Assembly (NCBI GenBank): GCA_023935145.1
Contig: CM043699.1
Span: forward strand, 70,775,638 to 70,839,637
Origin: Bretschneidera sinensis
Taxonomy: Eukaryota; Streptophyta; Magnoliopsida; Brassicales; Akaniaceae
Direction of reading: 5' to 3'
DNA length: 64,000 nt
Made by a program: the position numbers and the translations under genes. Shown here piece after piece: positions 1 to 11,404 of the stretch. Under the pieces are notes generated by a model, which did not search any database, had not been told where the DNA came from, and saw only the letters and a list, made by a program, of their open reading frames with translations. Within the stretch, counting starts at the first letter, position 1; each line of letters begins with the position of its first letter.

Positions 1-2
1 TT

Positions 3-974
3 GCTGGAAGATTCCCAAGGAGAGCAGCCCTGAAAAAGCTCACGGATTCCTGGAAGGTAAGAGTCTCTACTCAGTTTCATGAAAATGGATGGATAGTGTT
101 TAGATTTGATAATGAAGAATCTAGCTTGAATGTGTTGCAAGAAGGCCCTTACCAAGTTTATGGTAGGCCTTTGCTTCTGAAATCAATGCCTAAACTTTTC
201 AAGTTTGGTAATGAGGAAATCACTACCATCCTTGTATGGATTCAACTAAAAGGTCTTCCTCTTGAGCTATGGTCAGCAAGCTGCCTTAGTAAGATAGGTA
301 CCTTGCTTGGAAAGCCCCTCTATGCTAACCAATTTACTAAGAGTAAAGAAAGAATCTCATATGCTAAACTACTTGTGGAAATTGATGTTGCTAAAGACAT
401 TCAATTCGCTGTTCCATTGACCTTGCTAAATGGAGATACATTCGAACAGAAGATTTCTTATGAGAATCTTCCTAGGTTCTGTTCAAAATGCAAAATAGTT
501 GGCCATGACCTTCACTCCTGCAGCCTCAATACCAATTCTGTTAAGGGGAGCAAGCCAAAGGGGAAAGGGAAAGAGCCTGCTAGACAGGAAAAGCCAATTC
601 TCCCTAATGATCAGACTAAAGGAGTGAATAATCTGAATGAGAAGAATAGGGGGGATGCAACTAGTTTAGACTCTCCAGCTAGGGGCAGTCCTGACCAAGA
701 GCAAAGAGAAGCAGTCCAAGTTGAGAATGATCAAGCCAGAGAAGAACCCTGCCTTAATGATGTAAGGGTGGAGGAGGATCAGGAGACTCCTCTCCCTCCT
801 ATCCATGTGGTGACAGGTTTGAAATCTCCCCACCACCCTGAGACTAGGGGGAAAGAGCATAAGAAAATGTCTACTCAAGAGCAGGAAAATTATGAGAGAG
901 ATAAGGGACAAAGTGGTCCTAATGTGCAGGAAAGTGGCTTTCAAATAGTCAAAAAAAAAAGAAAGGAAGAATAG
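3..974 (+). CDS. LINE ORF1: DUF4283 / CCHC zinc-knuckle RNA-binding protein (5' partial)
   Basis: The frame is open from the window edge; an internal Met lies at base 96 but in-frame codons upstream also fit the family, so the true start is outside. The N-terminal part resembles DUF4283, the RNA-binding-like domain of plant LINE ORF1 proteins (GWIVFRF followed by GPYQVYGRPLLL, then VWIQLKGLPLELWS). A CX2CX4HX4C knuckle (CSKCKIVGHDLHSC) follows at about 129-142 counted from Met96. The remaining ~150 residues are charged, low-complexity Lys/Glu/Gln-rich sequence ending in a lysine cluster. In L1-type elements this protein binds element RNA in the ribonucleoprotein. It ends 55 bases before ORF2. 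No internal stops are seen. Confidence 0.85.
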   Translation, partial: AGRFPRRAALKKLTDSWKVRVSTQFHENGWIVFRFDNEESSLNVLQEGPYQVYGRPLLLKSMPKLFKFGNEEITTILVWIQLKGLPLELWSASCLSKIGTLLGKPLYANQFTKSKERISYAKLLVEIDVAKDIQFAVPLTLLNGDTFEQKISYENLPRFCSKCKIVGHDLHSCSLNTNSVKGSKPKGKGKEPARQEKPILPNDQTKGVNNLNEKNRGDATSLDSPARGSPDQEQREAVQVENDQAREEPCLNDVRVEEDQETPLPPIHVVTGLKSPHHPETRGKEHKKMSTQEQENYERDKGQSGPNVQESGFQIVKKKRKEE

Positions 975-1029
975 ACCAAAAAGAAACACATTCAACTAGG
1001 AAGGGAGGGACAACCTCCCTACCTCACAA

Positions 1030-1662
1030 ATGATAGTTGCATGCTGGAATATCAGGGGCTTTCACAAGCCCCTGAAACACAATAGGGTGCTAAACCTCAT
1101 GAAGGTACATAAGATTGATGTAATGGGGATTTTGGAATGTAAGCTTGATGAGATAAAGCTGCTAAAGATAATGGGAAACAAATTCAATGGATGGAGCCAG
1201 GCAAATAACTTCTCTACTCACACATCAGGCATAATTTTGTTACTTTGGAACCCCTCAAAGGTTAGTTTATCTATTATTGATTCTTCCCCCCAAGTTATCC
1301 ATTGTAATGTATCATGTTTAATCTCTTCTTACAATTTTGTAATCAGTTTTGTGTATGGTTTTAACTCCATTGTATCAAGGAGGCCCTTATGGAACAATCT
1401 GTGTAATTTTGGTTTTGGCTTGTATTCCCCTTGGCTTGTCTTGGGTGATTTTAATAATGTCTTTGTTATTGATAAGAAAACTAATGGGCTACCTGTAACA
1501 GACTATGAGATTAGGGACCCCTCTTATTGTTGTAGGGAAACTGGCCTATCTGATGTCAATGCAAGTGGCTGCTTCTTCAGACAAAGCCCCTGTCCTGCCT
1601 GCCAGCTTAGTGAAGAAGATCCAGATTGGTATTTACAGAACTGTCTATACTGCCTGCCCTAA
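1030..1662 (+). pseudogene. LINE ORF2 fragment: AP-type endonuclease N-terminus
   Basis: The Met at 1030 is followed by ACWNIRG, the usual start of plant LINE ORF2, whose endonuclease nicks target DNA. The metal-binding ILECKL motif and LGDFNNV are visible, as is the later VTDYE and GLSDVNASGCFF. At about base 1575 the family similarity stops and the frame runs through unrelated 3' sequence to a stop at 1662. A complete ORF2 would be well over 1000 residues with RT, zinc-binding and often RNase H domains, so about four fifths is missing. The junction looks like one internal deletion that joined the endonuclease to the LINE 3' end. Confidence 0.8.
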
Positions 1663-2073
1663 GTATATGCTGCTGCTGTAGGGTTCAATTCAGCTTTGGT
1701 TCTTCTCTGTGTTGTGTGGCTTTGTGCTTTCATTGTATTGTCTCCCCTTGTATTTTCCAGGGTATACCCCGGTTTGTTTTATATTGCTTCAGCTATTCTT
1801 CTTCAGCTGTTCTTTGCTGCCTTGCTTGCTCGATTATTCCCTGGGTATGCCCAGATCCCTTATAAGCTATTGTGGTTTGTTGTTTTCGTAATTGCTGCCT
1901 ATCAAGGTCAAGCAGGCTCCCTTAATGTTCACATGTTCCTTGTTTAGTTATGGGCTTTAGTTAAGCCCATGTTTATTTTGTATATACCTCATTTGTAATT
2001 CTCCTGGGTATGCCCAGTGAATATTTTTGTACATTTTGATCACTTAATACAAGTTTATTTACAGATCAAAAAA
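1663..2073 (+). other. LINE 3' untranslated tail
   Basis: Non-coding, T-rich sequence with two copies of a short gggtatgccca motif. It ends with ttaatacaagtttatttaca followed by an A-rich run, a typical LINE 3' terminus. Short open frames here have no recognisable domain. Confidence 0.7.
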
Positions 2074-4589
2074 AAGAATAAAAGTTGTTTATTTTAGTTT
2101 CTTCATCTTCTAATTATTAGAAAATAATGTATATACTAAGAATACAAGTATATATAATCAGAAATTAGCTTTGATAATATATTTGGAAAGTTAACAGCAC
2201 CCAAATAGAAAGAAAAAGAATCAAATTAATTTTACTGCTCTTTTAATTATATATTAAATTATTTTTATGGTAATAGTTCCAAGAAAATAATCCCTACCTT
2301 CATCCACAACAATTACGGTATATTGTTGTTACTATTGTTCTTGATAATAGAGAATATATAGTATATTGAACAAGGCAGGTCTCAACCATCTACTTGACTA
2401 TGAATTTTTTCCTCTCATCGCCACTACTTCTGATTTGCTTCAAGAATTAAAACATCATATGAATAATATTGCACAAACCATTATGATTTCTAGAAAACAC
2501 CTTCAAGGGTTCTATCTACCCCACACGTTACCTTAAATACATAAATACGCACTAAGTCAATCCTATAGATTTACTTCAATCGAACTCCTTACTCTTATTG
2601 TTTGTCAGGTTATATGGGTTATACATTCTTTATCATGTAACCAAGCTTCCATGTCTATAGGTCTTCCTACAACCATTTTAGTGAAAGCATAAGCTATATT
2701 GTTTACTTCTCGAAGAGTGTGGTGTAAGCTCATCTGTTATAATCCCTCACTATTGTTTTGCATTTTGTTAAACTTTCAATTGTATTTCCATGGTCTAGAG
2801 TCGTCACTATAGATCAACGAAACCATTGTTTTATAATCACTCTCAATAGCCAATTTCACCTCCCTTCTCCACTACACTTCACACAAACACTTCAATACTT
2901 CCTTAATTTCCATCAGCTCAGTTAAATTGGAGTCTGCCACTCCAATATTCTTTGAGAATAGCATAAGAACTTGGCCTGATTCTCTTCTTAGCACTTCCAC
3001 CCTTGCTGGACCATGTTTTCATTTCGAGGTACCATCCACATTAAATTTCACCGCCCCCAAGATGGGGTAAACCATGAAATATTCCCTCTTTTTACTTTGT
3101 TTGACTTTTGAAATACAGTTTCCCTAATGTTTGAAATAACCTCATTAATTCCAGTTCCAACATCCTCTAATTTTCTTTAATCCACTATCCCATTCTTATC
3201 TTGATTCAATATTGCATATAGAATCATATCCCTAATCTTTTCTACCTTGGTTTTGGGTATAAAATTTTCATGGTAGAAAAGCCTCATTGACCTCTTTAGG
3301 TTGGACCCATATTACTCCTCACCAACTTAAGTAAATATAGCACACATGTCAGCTCTAAACGCAATCAATAAGTAGGTGATTGATAGACTCTATATCCCCT
3401 CTGCAAAGCATATATAACCTTTCATTCACTTCTATGAATTTCCTTCTAATCAATTTCGCTTTCATTGGAAGGCTATTTTTAAATGCTTCCCAGCAGAAAA
3501 TTTCCACTTTTGGTGGATCTACTCCTTTCCACACCAAACTTTCAACAAGTTTTACTCTCCCTTGATTACTCTCAACCTACGCGCAAAACTAATTTGCACT
3601 ATACATCCTATTTGACGAAAATCTCCATAATATTATATCTTTTTTTTCCTTTTACATGTAACAACCTATCCCAAGTGGGCCTTACCCTGAAAGGCATCAT
3701 TACTTTTAAGCATTGAATGCCATTACCTGAAATGAAAACATACAATTTCCTACATTTCACATACAACACATTCCATTACACATCCACCATCACATACTTA
3801 TGTATTATCACATCTATACATTTTTATATTACGTTTTAGTCATCATAAAAAAATTTACATAAGACCTGATCTTATTGAAGATTTCATCTTTTACATCTAC
3901 ATTAAACATTTTTATAATATGAAGTCACATAATTATATCTAGACTTTAAAAGATCAAAAGAATGAGGATGTTGTGAACAAGGACCTTTCTAACGACACCT
4001 TTCTTCTTTAATTCCTTCACTGACTTGATCCAAAGTCTTCTGACAAATTCTTGATATGATATTAAAATAGGAAGAGGTGAGCTAAAAAGCTCAACGATTT
4101 TTCACATTACTAAAATTAATCGATTTGAAATTTTTATTTTTATTTTCGACCTCGTCATATACTTCATTTTTATATATACTATGCCTTCTATATACATTTT
4201 CAGTTACTTTTCTCAATACTTATCTCAACAAGTAACAATCATAAAAAAGAATCACTAATATCTTTACTTAACCACATAACACGTAATTTTTTTTTGCACT
4301 GCACAAATCATAAGGACAATCGACATCTCATGCCCATCACTAACTAAATCACAACATGTGCCCTTCATGAGCCAATCACAACATGTGCCCCTCTTTGAGC
4401 TAATCACATCAACCATATCAATTTTCAAATGAAAAAAAAGAGCAATGCAATGTATAATCATATCTTAGATCATCTCATAACATGTCATTGCCCCTCACTA
4501 AGCTAATCTCATCACAATGCTCCTCACTAGGAAAATCATATCACAACGGGCACATCTCCCTATGTAATGGTATATCAATCATCATAGCA

Positions 4590-4800
4590 AATCGGATCCC
4601 CCTTACCCCTTACCAGGCGACCAGGTCCATATCATAACATAAACAACTCGGATCCCCACTACCCTTTACCGAGCGGTCAGATCCATCTCACAACATAAAC
4701 AACTCAGATCCCCTTACACTTTACTAGGCGATCGGATCTATCTCACAACATAAACAACTCGAATCCCCTTAATCCTTACCGGGCTTTCGAATCCTTCCTC
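4590..4800. repeat. Tandem repeats inside solo LTR A
   Basis: About four degenerate units of 60-70 bp, each carrying a ggatcccc-taccctttacc-ggatcc core followed by atctcacaacataaacaactc. They are comparable in position and style to the minisatellites in the other gypsy LTRs but differ in sequence. Confidence 0.7.
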
Positions 4801-5949
4801 ACATTTTATATCACTCATTTCCACAATATCACTAAGAATTTATGTTATATGAAATATATTCACAACACAACCATTTCTCAAGCATAAAATTTAATAATCA
4901 ATCACATCACCACAATTTATCAAAAGTAAACACATGAGGACCTATTCACACTTGTTTTTCTTGTACATCCATTTATATATAATTTATGTCTTTTGTATTC
5001 CTATAGTCATTCATTAATTCATTCATATCACAACCTTACTTCAAACACACATCAAGACATATATTTAATTTCATCAACTCATTCATGCTACAACTTTACT
5101 TCAAACACACATCAAGACATATCATTGTTTGTCTTTTACATATCAAACATACGTTTTTTCATACCTTTATATGGTTTGTATTTTTTAGTTATTATACTTA
5201 CATATATTTTTAAAAGTGTTGATTTTATAATATAATTCTCTACGCTTACAAAGAGTAATGTGAAACTCATATAATAGAATACTCAAACCCTGTCTTGAAA
5301 CACCACCTTAGCAAGTCAAGGACAGAGGTATAACAAACTAGTTGTAAACTAATTAAAACCAACATGATGTTGCAAGTAATGGAAAAACTGATGCAGATTT
5401 AGAGTTAAATTTGCAGCTTTTGTGGTGGTAGGGTTACATTGCTCCTCTCAATGACAGTCGAAATCGTCAGAATCAAGTGATTGGTGGTTGGATATCTTGG
5501 CTTATGGTTGGAAAAACATATTTGATGTTACAACATCCAAAACAGAGTTGATCGCACGCGGTGTTTCCTCTCATGGTTAACGAAATTTAGCAGGGGAAAA
5601 GAAAGAGAAAGGAAAAGAAAAGGAGAGGAGAAAAAAGAAGCAAAAAAATCGTGAGGGAAAGGGAGTGTTGCTTAAGATAGAAGGGGAGAGAATGTGAGAA
5701 TAAGAGAAAAAAAATTTTCTATGGTTTTGCTAGAGATAAGAAAAATGAAGACAAAAAGAACTTCTCAAGAATACTATAGCTTGGAGAAAGTCTCCTCTTT
5801 TTCCAAAAATGACAGCACTCCCTCCTTTTTATTCTTTTTTATAAAATGGACCGGGCCCTAAGCTTAAGGCCCATTTGAGATTTTTTTTGTCCAACAAGAT
5901 TAGGTCTTTTCTAAGTTAAAATGGTTTCAGCCGAGGTTTATTTATTTAC

Positions 5950-5989
<40 letters not shown>

Positions 5990-5990
5990 T
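5950..5990. repeat. (ATT)n microsatellite
   Basis: About 13 uninterrupted att triplets near the end of solo LTR A. Confidence 0.95.
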
Positions 5991-6429
5991 GTCATAATAT
6001 TACCAAGTGATTTGGTGTGGGTATTACATTGCATAACACCACCCACTCGATTTGTCTCAACAAATCCTCCCATGCAAATAACCTTCTTCTTAGCTTAATG
6101 TCCCAACACCAATTATGATTATGCCAACAACCTAATCTACAACCTTCCCATCCTTCTTCAATGATTGTGCAAAGATTTCTTAAAATTCAATTTCTAGGAT
6201 CCGATTGTTTACCCATCTATCAGTCTAAAAATTCACCATCGTTCCATTACCCACACCACAACCAAAAACCTTGTGGAATATTTCTTCAAATTTAGATTTA
6301 TTTCGAGCATATAGGATTCCATTCCACACCTTAAAGTATCTTCCAGACTTCTTCTAATCAGTTATAATTCTTGAACTGTTGACTACTATTAATGAATCAA
6401 GTTGCACCGTGTATAATAAAACAAAAAAT

Positions 6430-7125
6430 AAAACCTAGTAGAACTAAGCTAAAATCTAGGATTATCATATCCAATACTAGTATTATTAAATCCTCGAGGC
6501 ACCATATTTGATTGTTCCCATTCGGATTTGCATCAAAGAGAAGACCCTCTTCCGTACTAGAATTCCCTACAAAAAGCTATGGAGAAGTTGACTTATGAAT
6601 AAGAAGCTTATGTTCATGGTTTGCTACATTCTTCTTTAACTCCTCTAGAGAAGCCTTCAATTGGTTAAGTTAAAACAAACTAAGTTCCTCCACAGGTGCC
6701 TCCCACCAAAATTGACTTTGGCATTCATTTCTCATTTTGCTAAGCTATTTTCCACGCTTTTTTAGCTTCTCGTTGGTGGAGGACCTAATCCATAAATACT
6801 TTGGTTAATTGATCAATAATTTGAAAAGCTTTTAATTAATTATTTTAAAAAGATAAGAAGGAAATTAAAATAAATGAGAGATATATAATTCTCTCTAGAA
6901 AAATCTACTAGTACCCTTAACCGAACCTGGCTGAGTTGCATGTTGAGCTCGCAAACGCTTTCATTATGATGGGCCTCAATCAACTTTTTAGTTCCTAAAG
7001 TTCATGGAGGATTATGAGTGATCAACCACTGTTTCAAAATAAGGATGGTCAAAAGGGAATACATTACTTTCAAGAGAGCAGACGATAATAGAAATCTTAG
7101 TACTACAAAGAGTGAAAAGTATTTG
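6430..7125 (-). pseudogene. Type I MADS-box pseudogene A (AGL62-like), 5' truncated
   Basis: The minus strand reads the end of a MADS domain ([21 protein letters not shown]), then a region equivalent to IEAHRN...NMQLSQ, then an intron in the same place as in copies B and C. It continues with VLHQREAKK, a WWEAPVEEL-like stretch out of frame, and a C-terminal part with FVGNS. The first ~50 codons and the promoter are missing; the break is at about 7122, just before sequence matching the region upstream of copy B. Stops and frameshifts occur throughout. A TAA in the LSLQQL region is shared with copy B. Family role: plant type I MADS transcription factors act mainly in female gametophyte and endosperm; this copy cannot make one. 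Confidence 0.8.
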
Positions 7126-7173
7126 CTTATATGGAATTATCGAAAGGAAGTTTGGTGTTGAGGATTCTCTCTA

Positions 7174-7871
7174 CACTATAAAAAAATGTCATTCACCAAT
7201 AGACAAAATCTATCAGTAAAAGCCCAACAACCTTTGGTATAAACCTATTTTGGCAATACTGGAAGTTATAGGAAAAAGTGTAGCTAAAGGGCTACACCAA
7301 CAGATTTAAGATCGTCAGTATGGGTGAAAGGGAATTATAGACATAATTCGTCGGCATAGGCCCATAAGTACAGCTTTATATTGGCAGTTTATCAATTGGT
7401 ATATCTTATGTATGGTAGCTACAATTAGTTGCTTTAACAAAATATTTAAAGACCTATAATGGTATAAATCGTTCTGCTTTTCTCTTCCCCAAATTTAATG
7501 CTTAATTCATAATAAATCATAATCTCAACAAAATATCAAATTAGATAATTGAGTACCCAAACATACACACACACATATATATATATAAATCATTTCATTC
7601 ATCCAAAAATAAGTACGTTCAATTGAAAAGATAAAATCTTACATAATATCTTAACATATATAAAAACATCTTTTAGGTTAAACAACAAAATTTTATTCTA
7701 TCTTAAATGTTTGCATTTGAGAACCTATTTCCTTGGAAAGTATGGAGGGGATTCTAACAACAACATCTCCAAATTGGTTGAAGGTCTCTGACTATTAGAG
7801 TATTTAAAACAGTCAGACAATGTTATTTACAAATCAAGCTTTACTACTTCACAACATGAAAGTACACACTT
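7174..7871 (+). mobile_element. CACTA-like 5' terminal segment, copy L
   Basis: Begins cactataaaaaaatgtcatt, close to CACTA (En/Spm) termini, and is followed by several degenerate subterminal motifs of the form cgtcggcata or cgtcagtatg. The equivalent in R starts cactacaaaaaaa at 49510. No transposase is recognisable. It is interrupted by solo LTR B (7872-9228) and then by copia-3, so only the terminal part is seen here. Confidence 0.45.
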
Positions 7872-9228
7872 TGATGAGAGTCATAAAATGCATCGTAACA
7901 GTACTTATTTGTTAGCATTTTAGGGTTAATCGAGGTTTAAATTACACTTTTATACCTTAATAACTCTAAAGTGATATTCTTGGATCATTGACTTATTTCG
8001 GTGTATTTTCAGGTACTTTGAGTTCAAAAGAGATGGAAAGCTAACATAGCTTAAAGCACGATGCTTCGATGTACATTTGAGTGAGGGCATGGTTATGGAA
8101 GAACAAAATGAAGAGAAACCAAGTCTTAAAGTATGGGCGCTGCAGCCTGAAGAAGTCGAAGCCTCAGCCTCTAGAACTAAGCCTAAAAGAGCAAGGAAGT
8201 CTTTAGTGTGCACCGCGGCCTGGATCAGGCAGGGCCGCGGCGCCCAGAGTCTCCACTAGCATGAGCATCAAGCAGAGCCACGGCCCCCAAAAGCTCACCT
8301 CACCAAAGATCAGGTGGAGCCGTGGCACAAGTAAGGCAGAGCCGCGGCGCGCACACAATCCCTTGCTCCGTGTCATGACCTTATTAGGACTTTAATGATG
8401 GTTTAAACCCAAAAACACAATTAGACCTTTTGTATTATAAATAGATCACTTAGATTTTGATAACAAAGACATCATTAAGACTGGAAAATGCAAGAAGGCT
8501 ACCACACTCTCCATCAAAGTGTTCAAGCATGAACTCCATGGCCAACTAATCTCTAAGTAAGGCGAAGTGATGAATCCCTAGGTGTAGTTGTTCTTATTTT
8601 CCTTTATTGATTCAGTTATAGTTGGGATTTATTGTCAAAACATTGTTATGATTTACTCTTTAATTTAATTAGAAGATTTTCTCTTAATCCGGTGATTATA
8701 TCTTTCTCCTCGATATAAGTCTAGTCATGCTCTTCTTATGTCAAGATTGTTTGGATGTGATTGAGTCTGGTAGATTTATCTTTTAGGTTTGTCCATTACT
8801 GCAATATTTTCATTAAGATATATTTTTGTTTCTTGATAAATCTATAGGATAGGTTATGTGTGCTTAAATCAAAAGTAAAGAGTTTTTCATATCAATTACA
8901 TTAGGGTTTACATATGCTTTGATTGAATATTTGTCGATTGCCTATTTGAGATGTGAAACTTGCAATCGAGATAAAAATAACTGAATCAAGATCGGAATAA
9001 GGCAACAAACCTAGGGTGGATTCCCAAAACCTTATTGTTCCTTTATTATATCCTTCAATCTATTTACACAATTTTCTCACAATTACTTCATTATCAAAAT
9101 TCATATTTTCTCACTTGATTGTTATCGTTCGTGTTAAGGTTTGCACTTTTCCTTTATAAATCACTTTTCCTCATGGGATCGACACCTTAACTATATACAA
9201 TAACCGCGTATCAGTTTGAGTGTAATCA
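7872..9228. mobile_element. Solo LTR B (1357 bp)
   Basis: Begins tgatgaga and ends taatca (TG...CA), flanked by a perfect 5-bp duplication cactt at 7867-7871 and 9229-9233. The empty site cactt stands at 50253-50257 in copy R. It contains a GC-rich patch (8205-8350) with repeated ccgcgg and a late tcatgggatcgacacc motif reminiscent of Athila/Tat-type LTRs; the family assignment is tentative. The short open frames on both strands inside it are not supported as genes. Confidence 0.85.
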
Positions 9229-9693
9229 CACTTCATAATAGGAAAATAAGTTCTCAAATTCAGTTCGATTTCATTACTAAGAGTCACAAAGTTATTTAGA
9301 AAACATTAAGCCATACATCATTGTAACTCGGAGGGGTTTACTACTAAAGTTAGGTTGAGAGCTTTAAGTGTATTGAGATTTTGGGTTATCGAATAAATAT
9401 AATACTTACAACTAGAGCCATGTTGAGTGCTTTGGGTGTATTGGGGCTTTTGGGTTGTGAGGTAATGAGAGTTTAGCAACTTTGCACTTAAAGTTGTAAT
9501 TGAATATTAATAAAGTAGTGCATTTGTTGGTGGATGTAGACAAATTGGTCATTGAACCACACTAATTCTTAGTGTTCTTTGTCTTTATTTTATTTTTCTA
9601 TTTAATTGTTGTAGTTATGTTTTTTGTCAAAATTTTGAGTAGGTGGATTTTAGTGATAAAATCCCAACAAGTGGTATCAGAGTTTTGGTTACG

Positions 9694-9983
9694 ATGGTAA
9701 AATCTCTAAAAATAGTTAAAATTAATATTGAGTTGTTTGACAGGGAAAATGACTTTTCTCTTTGGAAAAGTTATATCAAAGATATCTTGGCACGACAGGA
9801 ACTCCACAAGATGATTGAAGACTCCAAGTCACTAGAGATGATGAAATTTTTTTGGGAAGATACATTGATGAGGGCGATGAGCATAATTCATTTGGCGTTG
9901 GCACTCAAAATATTGTATAACATCTTGTTCGAGACATATTCAAAAATGGTGTGGGATAAGCTTGAGAGGACCTACAAAGAGAC
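9694..9983 (+). pseudogene. Copia-3 gag N-terminus, unit 1
   Basis: The Met at 9694 lies 11 bases after the PBS and starts a copia-type Gag (UBN2-like) with IELFDRENDFSLWKS, RQELHKMIED and KMVWDKLERTYKET. The open frame upstream to 9643 belongs to the LTR. Translation then runs into hAT sequence at 9984 and stops at 10014. A full copia gag would continue several hundred codons, so it cannot form capsids as it stands. Confidence 0.75.
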
Positions 9984-10436
9984 TAAAGGTAGCAATTGGG
10001 CGGGTCAGGCATAGGATGAGTGGGGTCGGGTCAGGTTCGGGACGAGTCAAGTCGGGTTGGGTCAGGTCTAGGTCATCCTAGATTCAGGTCATTTCGGGCT
10101 CGGGTCATTCAAGTTATAGATCATTTCGGGTTTAGGTCATTTCAAGCTGGGGTGGTTTTGGGTTACGGGTCACCTCAGGTCTTGGGTTGTGAAGTAATGA
10201 GGAAATGAGAGTTTAGTAACTTTGCACTTCCTAAAGTTGTAATTGGAGATTAATAAAGTAGTGCATTTGTTGGTGGACATAGACAAAGAGGTTGTCGAAC
10301 CACACTAATTCTTAGTGTTCTTTGTCTTTATTTTGTTTTCCTATTTAATTGTTGTAGTTATGTTTTTTGTCTAAAATTTGAATAGGTGAATTTTAGTGAT
10401 AAAATCTCAACAAGTGGTATCAGAGTTGTGGTTGCG

Positions 10437-10709
10437 ATGGTAAAATCTCTAAAAATAGTTAAAATTATTATTGAGTTATTTGACAGGGAAAATGACTTCT
10501 CTCTTTGGGAAAGTTCTATCAAAGATATGTTGGCACGACAAGAACTCCACAAGATGATTGAAGACTCCAAGCCACTAGAGATGATGAAATTTTGTTGGGA
10601 AGATACATTGATGAGGACGATGAGCACAATTCGTTTGGCATTGGCACTCAAATTATTGTATAACGTCTTGTTCGAGACATATTTGAAAATGGTGTGGGAT
10701 AAGCTTTAG
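10437..10709 (+). pseudogene. Copia-3 gag N-terminus, unit 2
   Basis: Second copy of the same gag start, produced by the tandem duplication. It differs by a handful of residues and has a TAG at 10707 where unit 1 has GAG (a transversion), so it ends at DKL. Twelve codons further the hAT element begins. Confidence 0.75.
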
Positions 10710-11373
10710 AGGACCTACAAAGAGACTAGAGGTAGCAATCTGGTGGGTCAGGTCTGGGACTAGTCAAATCGGGTTGGGTCGGGTCTAGGTCGTTCCAGAT
10801 TTAGGTCGTTTCGGGCTCGGGTCATTCGGGTTACAAATCATTTCGGGTTAGGGTTGTTTCAGGCTGGGATGGTTTCGGGTTACAAGTCACCCCAGGTCTT
10901 GAGTCTCAAGTCTCGAGCCATTCAGGCAGGTTTCGGGTTTACCCACAGGGTTGCACCATTTTTTTATTCAGGTTGACCCGCTATATTTGCTTATGTTTAT
11001 ATTTTCTAAGTTTCAATGTAATTACTAATTAAGTTCATGTTAGCAATAATAAATGTAGAGAAACTTTGTTCATAGTTTTTTTTTTTCTCTTTGTTAATAA
11101 CATAATATATTAAACTCTAAGTTTAGGTCGTGTTAAAATTCAATGCGTATCTAAATCCGTCATTATTTATATCATAATTAGATAATTAAATTATTTAACA
11201 TATATTTTTCAAAAAAAAATTATTTTATAAAACTGTACTTTTTATTAAGGGTCAATTTTACCTTTTTCGTTCAAAAATACATTAAAATAAATTAAAATTA
11301 TATAATTTTTAAATAATTCATATAACTTACTAGAATAGTACTAACTTATAAAAAATATATGCTTTAGAAAAGT

Positions 11374-11404
11374 TATATGACTCGTCCATCTCATGAGTCA
11401 TATA
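11374..11404. repeat. 10-bp perfect inverted repeat, L-specific
   Basis: Arms tatatgactc and gagtcatata with an 11-base loop, within an extra ~55 bp of L that also repeats the neighbouring aaaatatatgcttta. R lacks it at the matching place (about 57520). It may be a footprint of templated end repair. Confidence 0.6.

Larger units (their letters stand above)
1..2073 (+). mobile_element. L1-type LINE, internally deleted, 5' end outside window
   Basis: Order is ORF1 (DUF4283 plus zinc knuckle), the start of ORF2 (AP endonuclease), then an abrupt jump to a 3' tail ending in an A-rich run. The reverse transcriptase and the rest of ORF2 are absent, so this copy cannot move itself. The sequence right after the A-run matches copy R near 45888 (aagaata followed by aagttgttt), which suggests the LINE inserted there. 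The 5' target duplication lies before the window. ORF1 has no stop codon, so the insertion looks younger than most repeats here. Confidence 0.85.
3657..6028 (-). mobile_element. Solo LTR A (gypsy-like, ~2.4 kb)
   Basis: The sequence starts tgtaacaacc and ends tattaca, like the gypsy LTRs elsewhere in the window, and its length (2372 bp) is in their range. It is flanked by ttaca (3652-3656) and ttgca (6029-6033), a 5-bp target duplication with one change. Copy R carries the empty site ttgca at 48127-48131. No internal coding region remains, as expected after LTR-LTR recombination. Strand is assigned by analogy with the other LTRs. It belongs to a different subfamily from gypsy-1. Confidence 0.85.
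2370..6400 (-). pseudogene. LINE ORF2 3' remnant (RT C-terminus, zf-RVT, RNase H), copy L
   Basis: Read on the minus strand, about 6400-6034 gives a post-RT segment (WNGIL, GNGTMVNF), 3537-3355 gives a reverse-transcriptase zinc-binding segment (VWKGVDPPKVEIFCWEAF, later LCRGDIESINHLLIDC), and about 3100-2700 gives an RNase H-like segment (AIESDYKTMVSLI). This is the usual C-terminal order in plant LINE ORF2. Stops and frameshifts are frequent. The unit is interrupted by the solo LTR at 3657-6028. It lies 3' of the MADS pseudogene on the same strand; the same arrangement occurs at 46815-48500, so it predates the segmental duplication. No poly(A) end is evident. Confidence 0.7.
9246..10726 (+). 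mobile_element. Copia-3, 5' LTR and start of gag, copy L
   Basis: A degenerate LTR ends at 9669 in aaaatcccaaca, followed after two bases by the primer binding site tggtatcagag (9672-9682), complementary to initiator-Met tRNA. Gag follows until the hAT insertion. The piece ggaaa at 9241-9245 matches ggaaa just after the 3' LTR in R (59749-59753), consistent with the target duplication. In L this piece is partly doubled. Confidence 0.75.
9451..10918 (+). repeat. ~735-bp tandem duplication in copy L
   Basis: Unit 1 (9451-10182) and unit 2 (10183 to about 10918) each contain the copia-3 LTR end, PBS, gag start and the first ~200 bp of the hAT element. R has a single unit. The joint lies at gggttgtgaagtaatga, where the LTR motif gggttgtgaggtaatga meets the hAT motif caggtcttgg; a few shared bases suggest microhomology-mediated duplication after the L/R split. 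Confidence 0.85.

Noticed and set aside
8077..8259. Short open frames in solo LTR B
   Set aside because: Contained in an LTR with proven ends; no domain.
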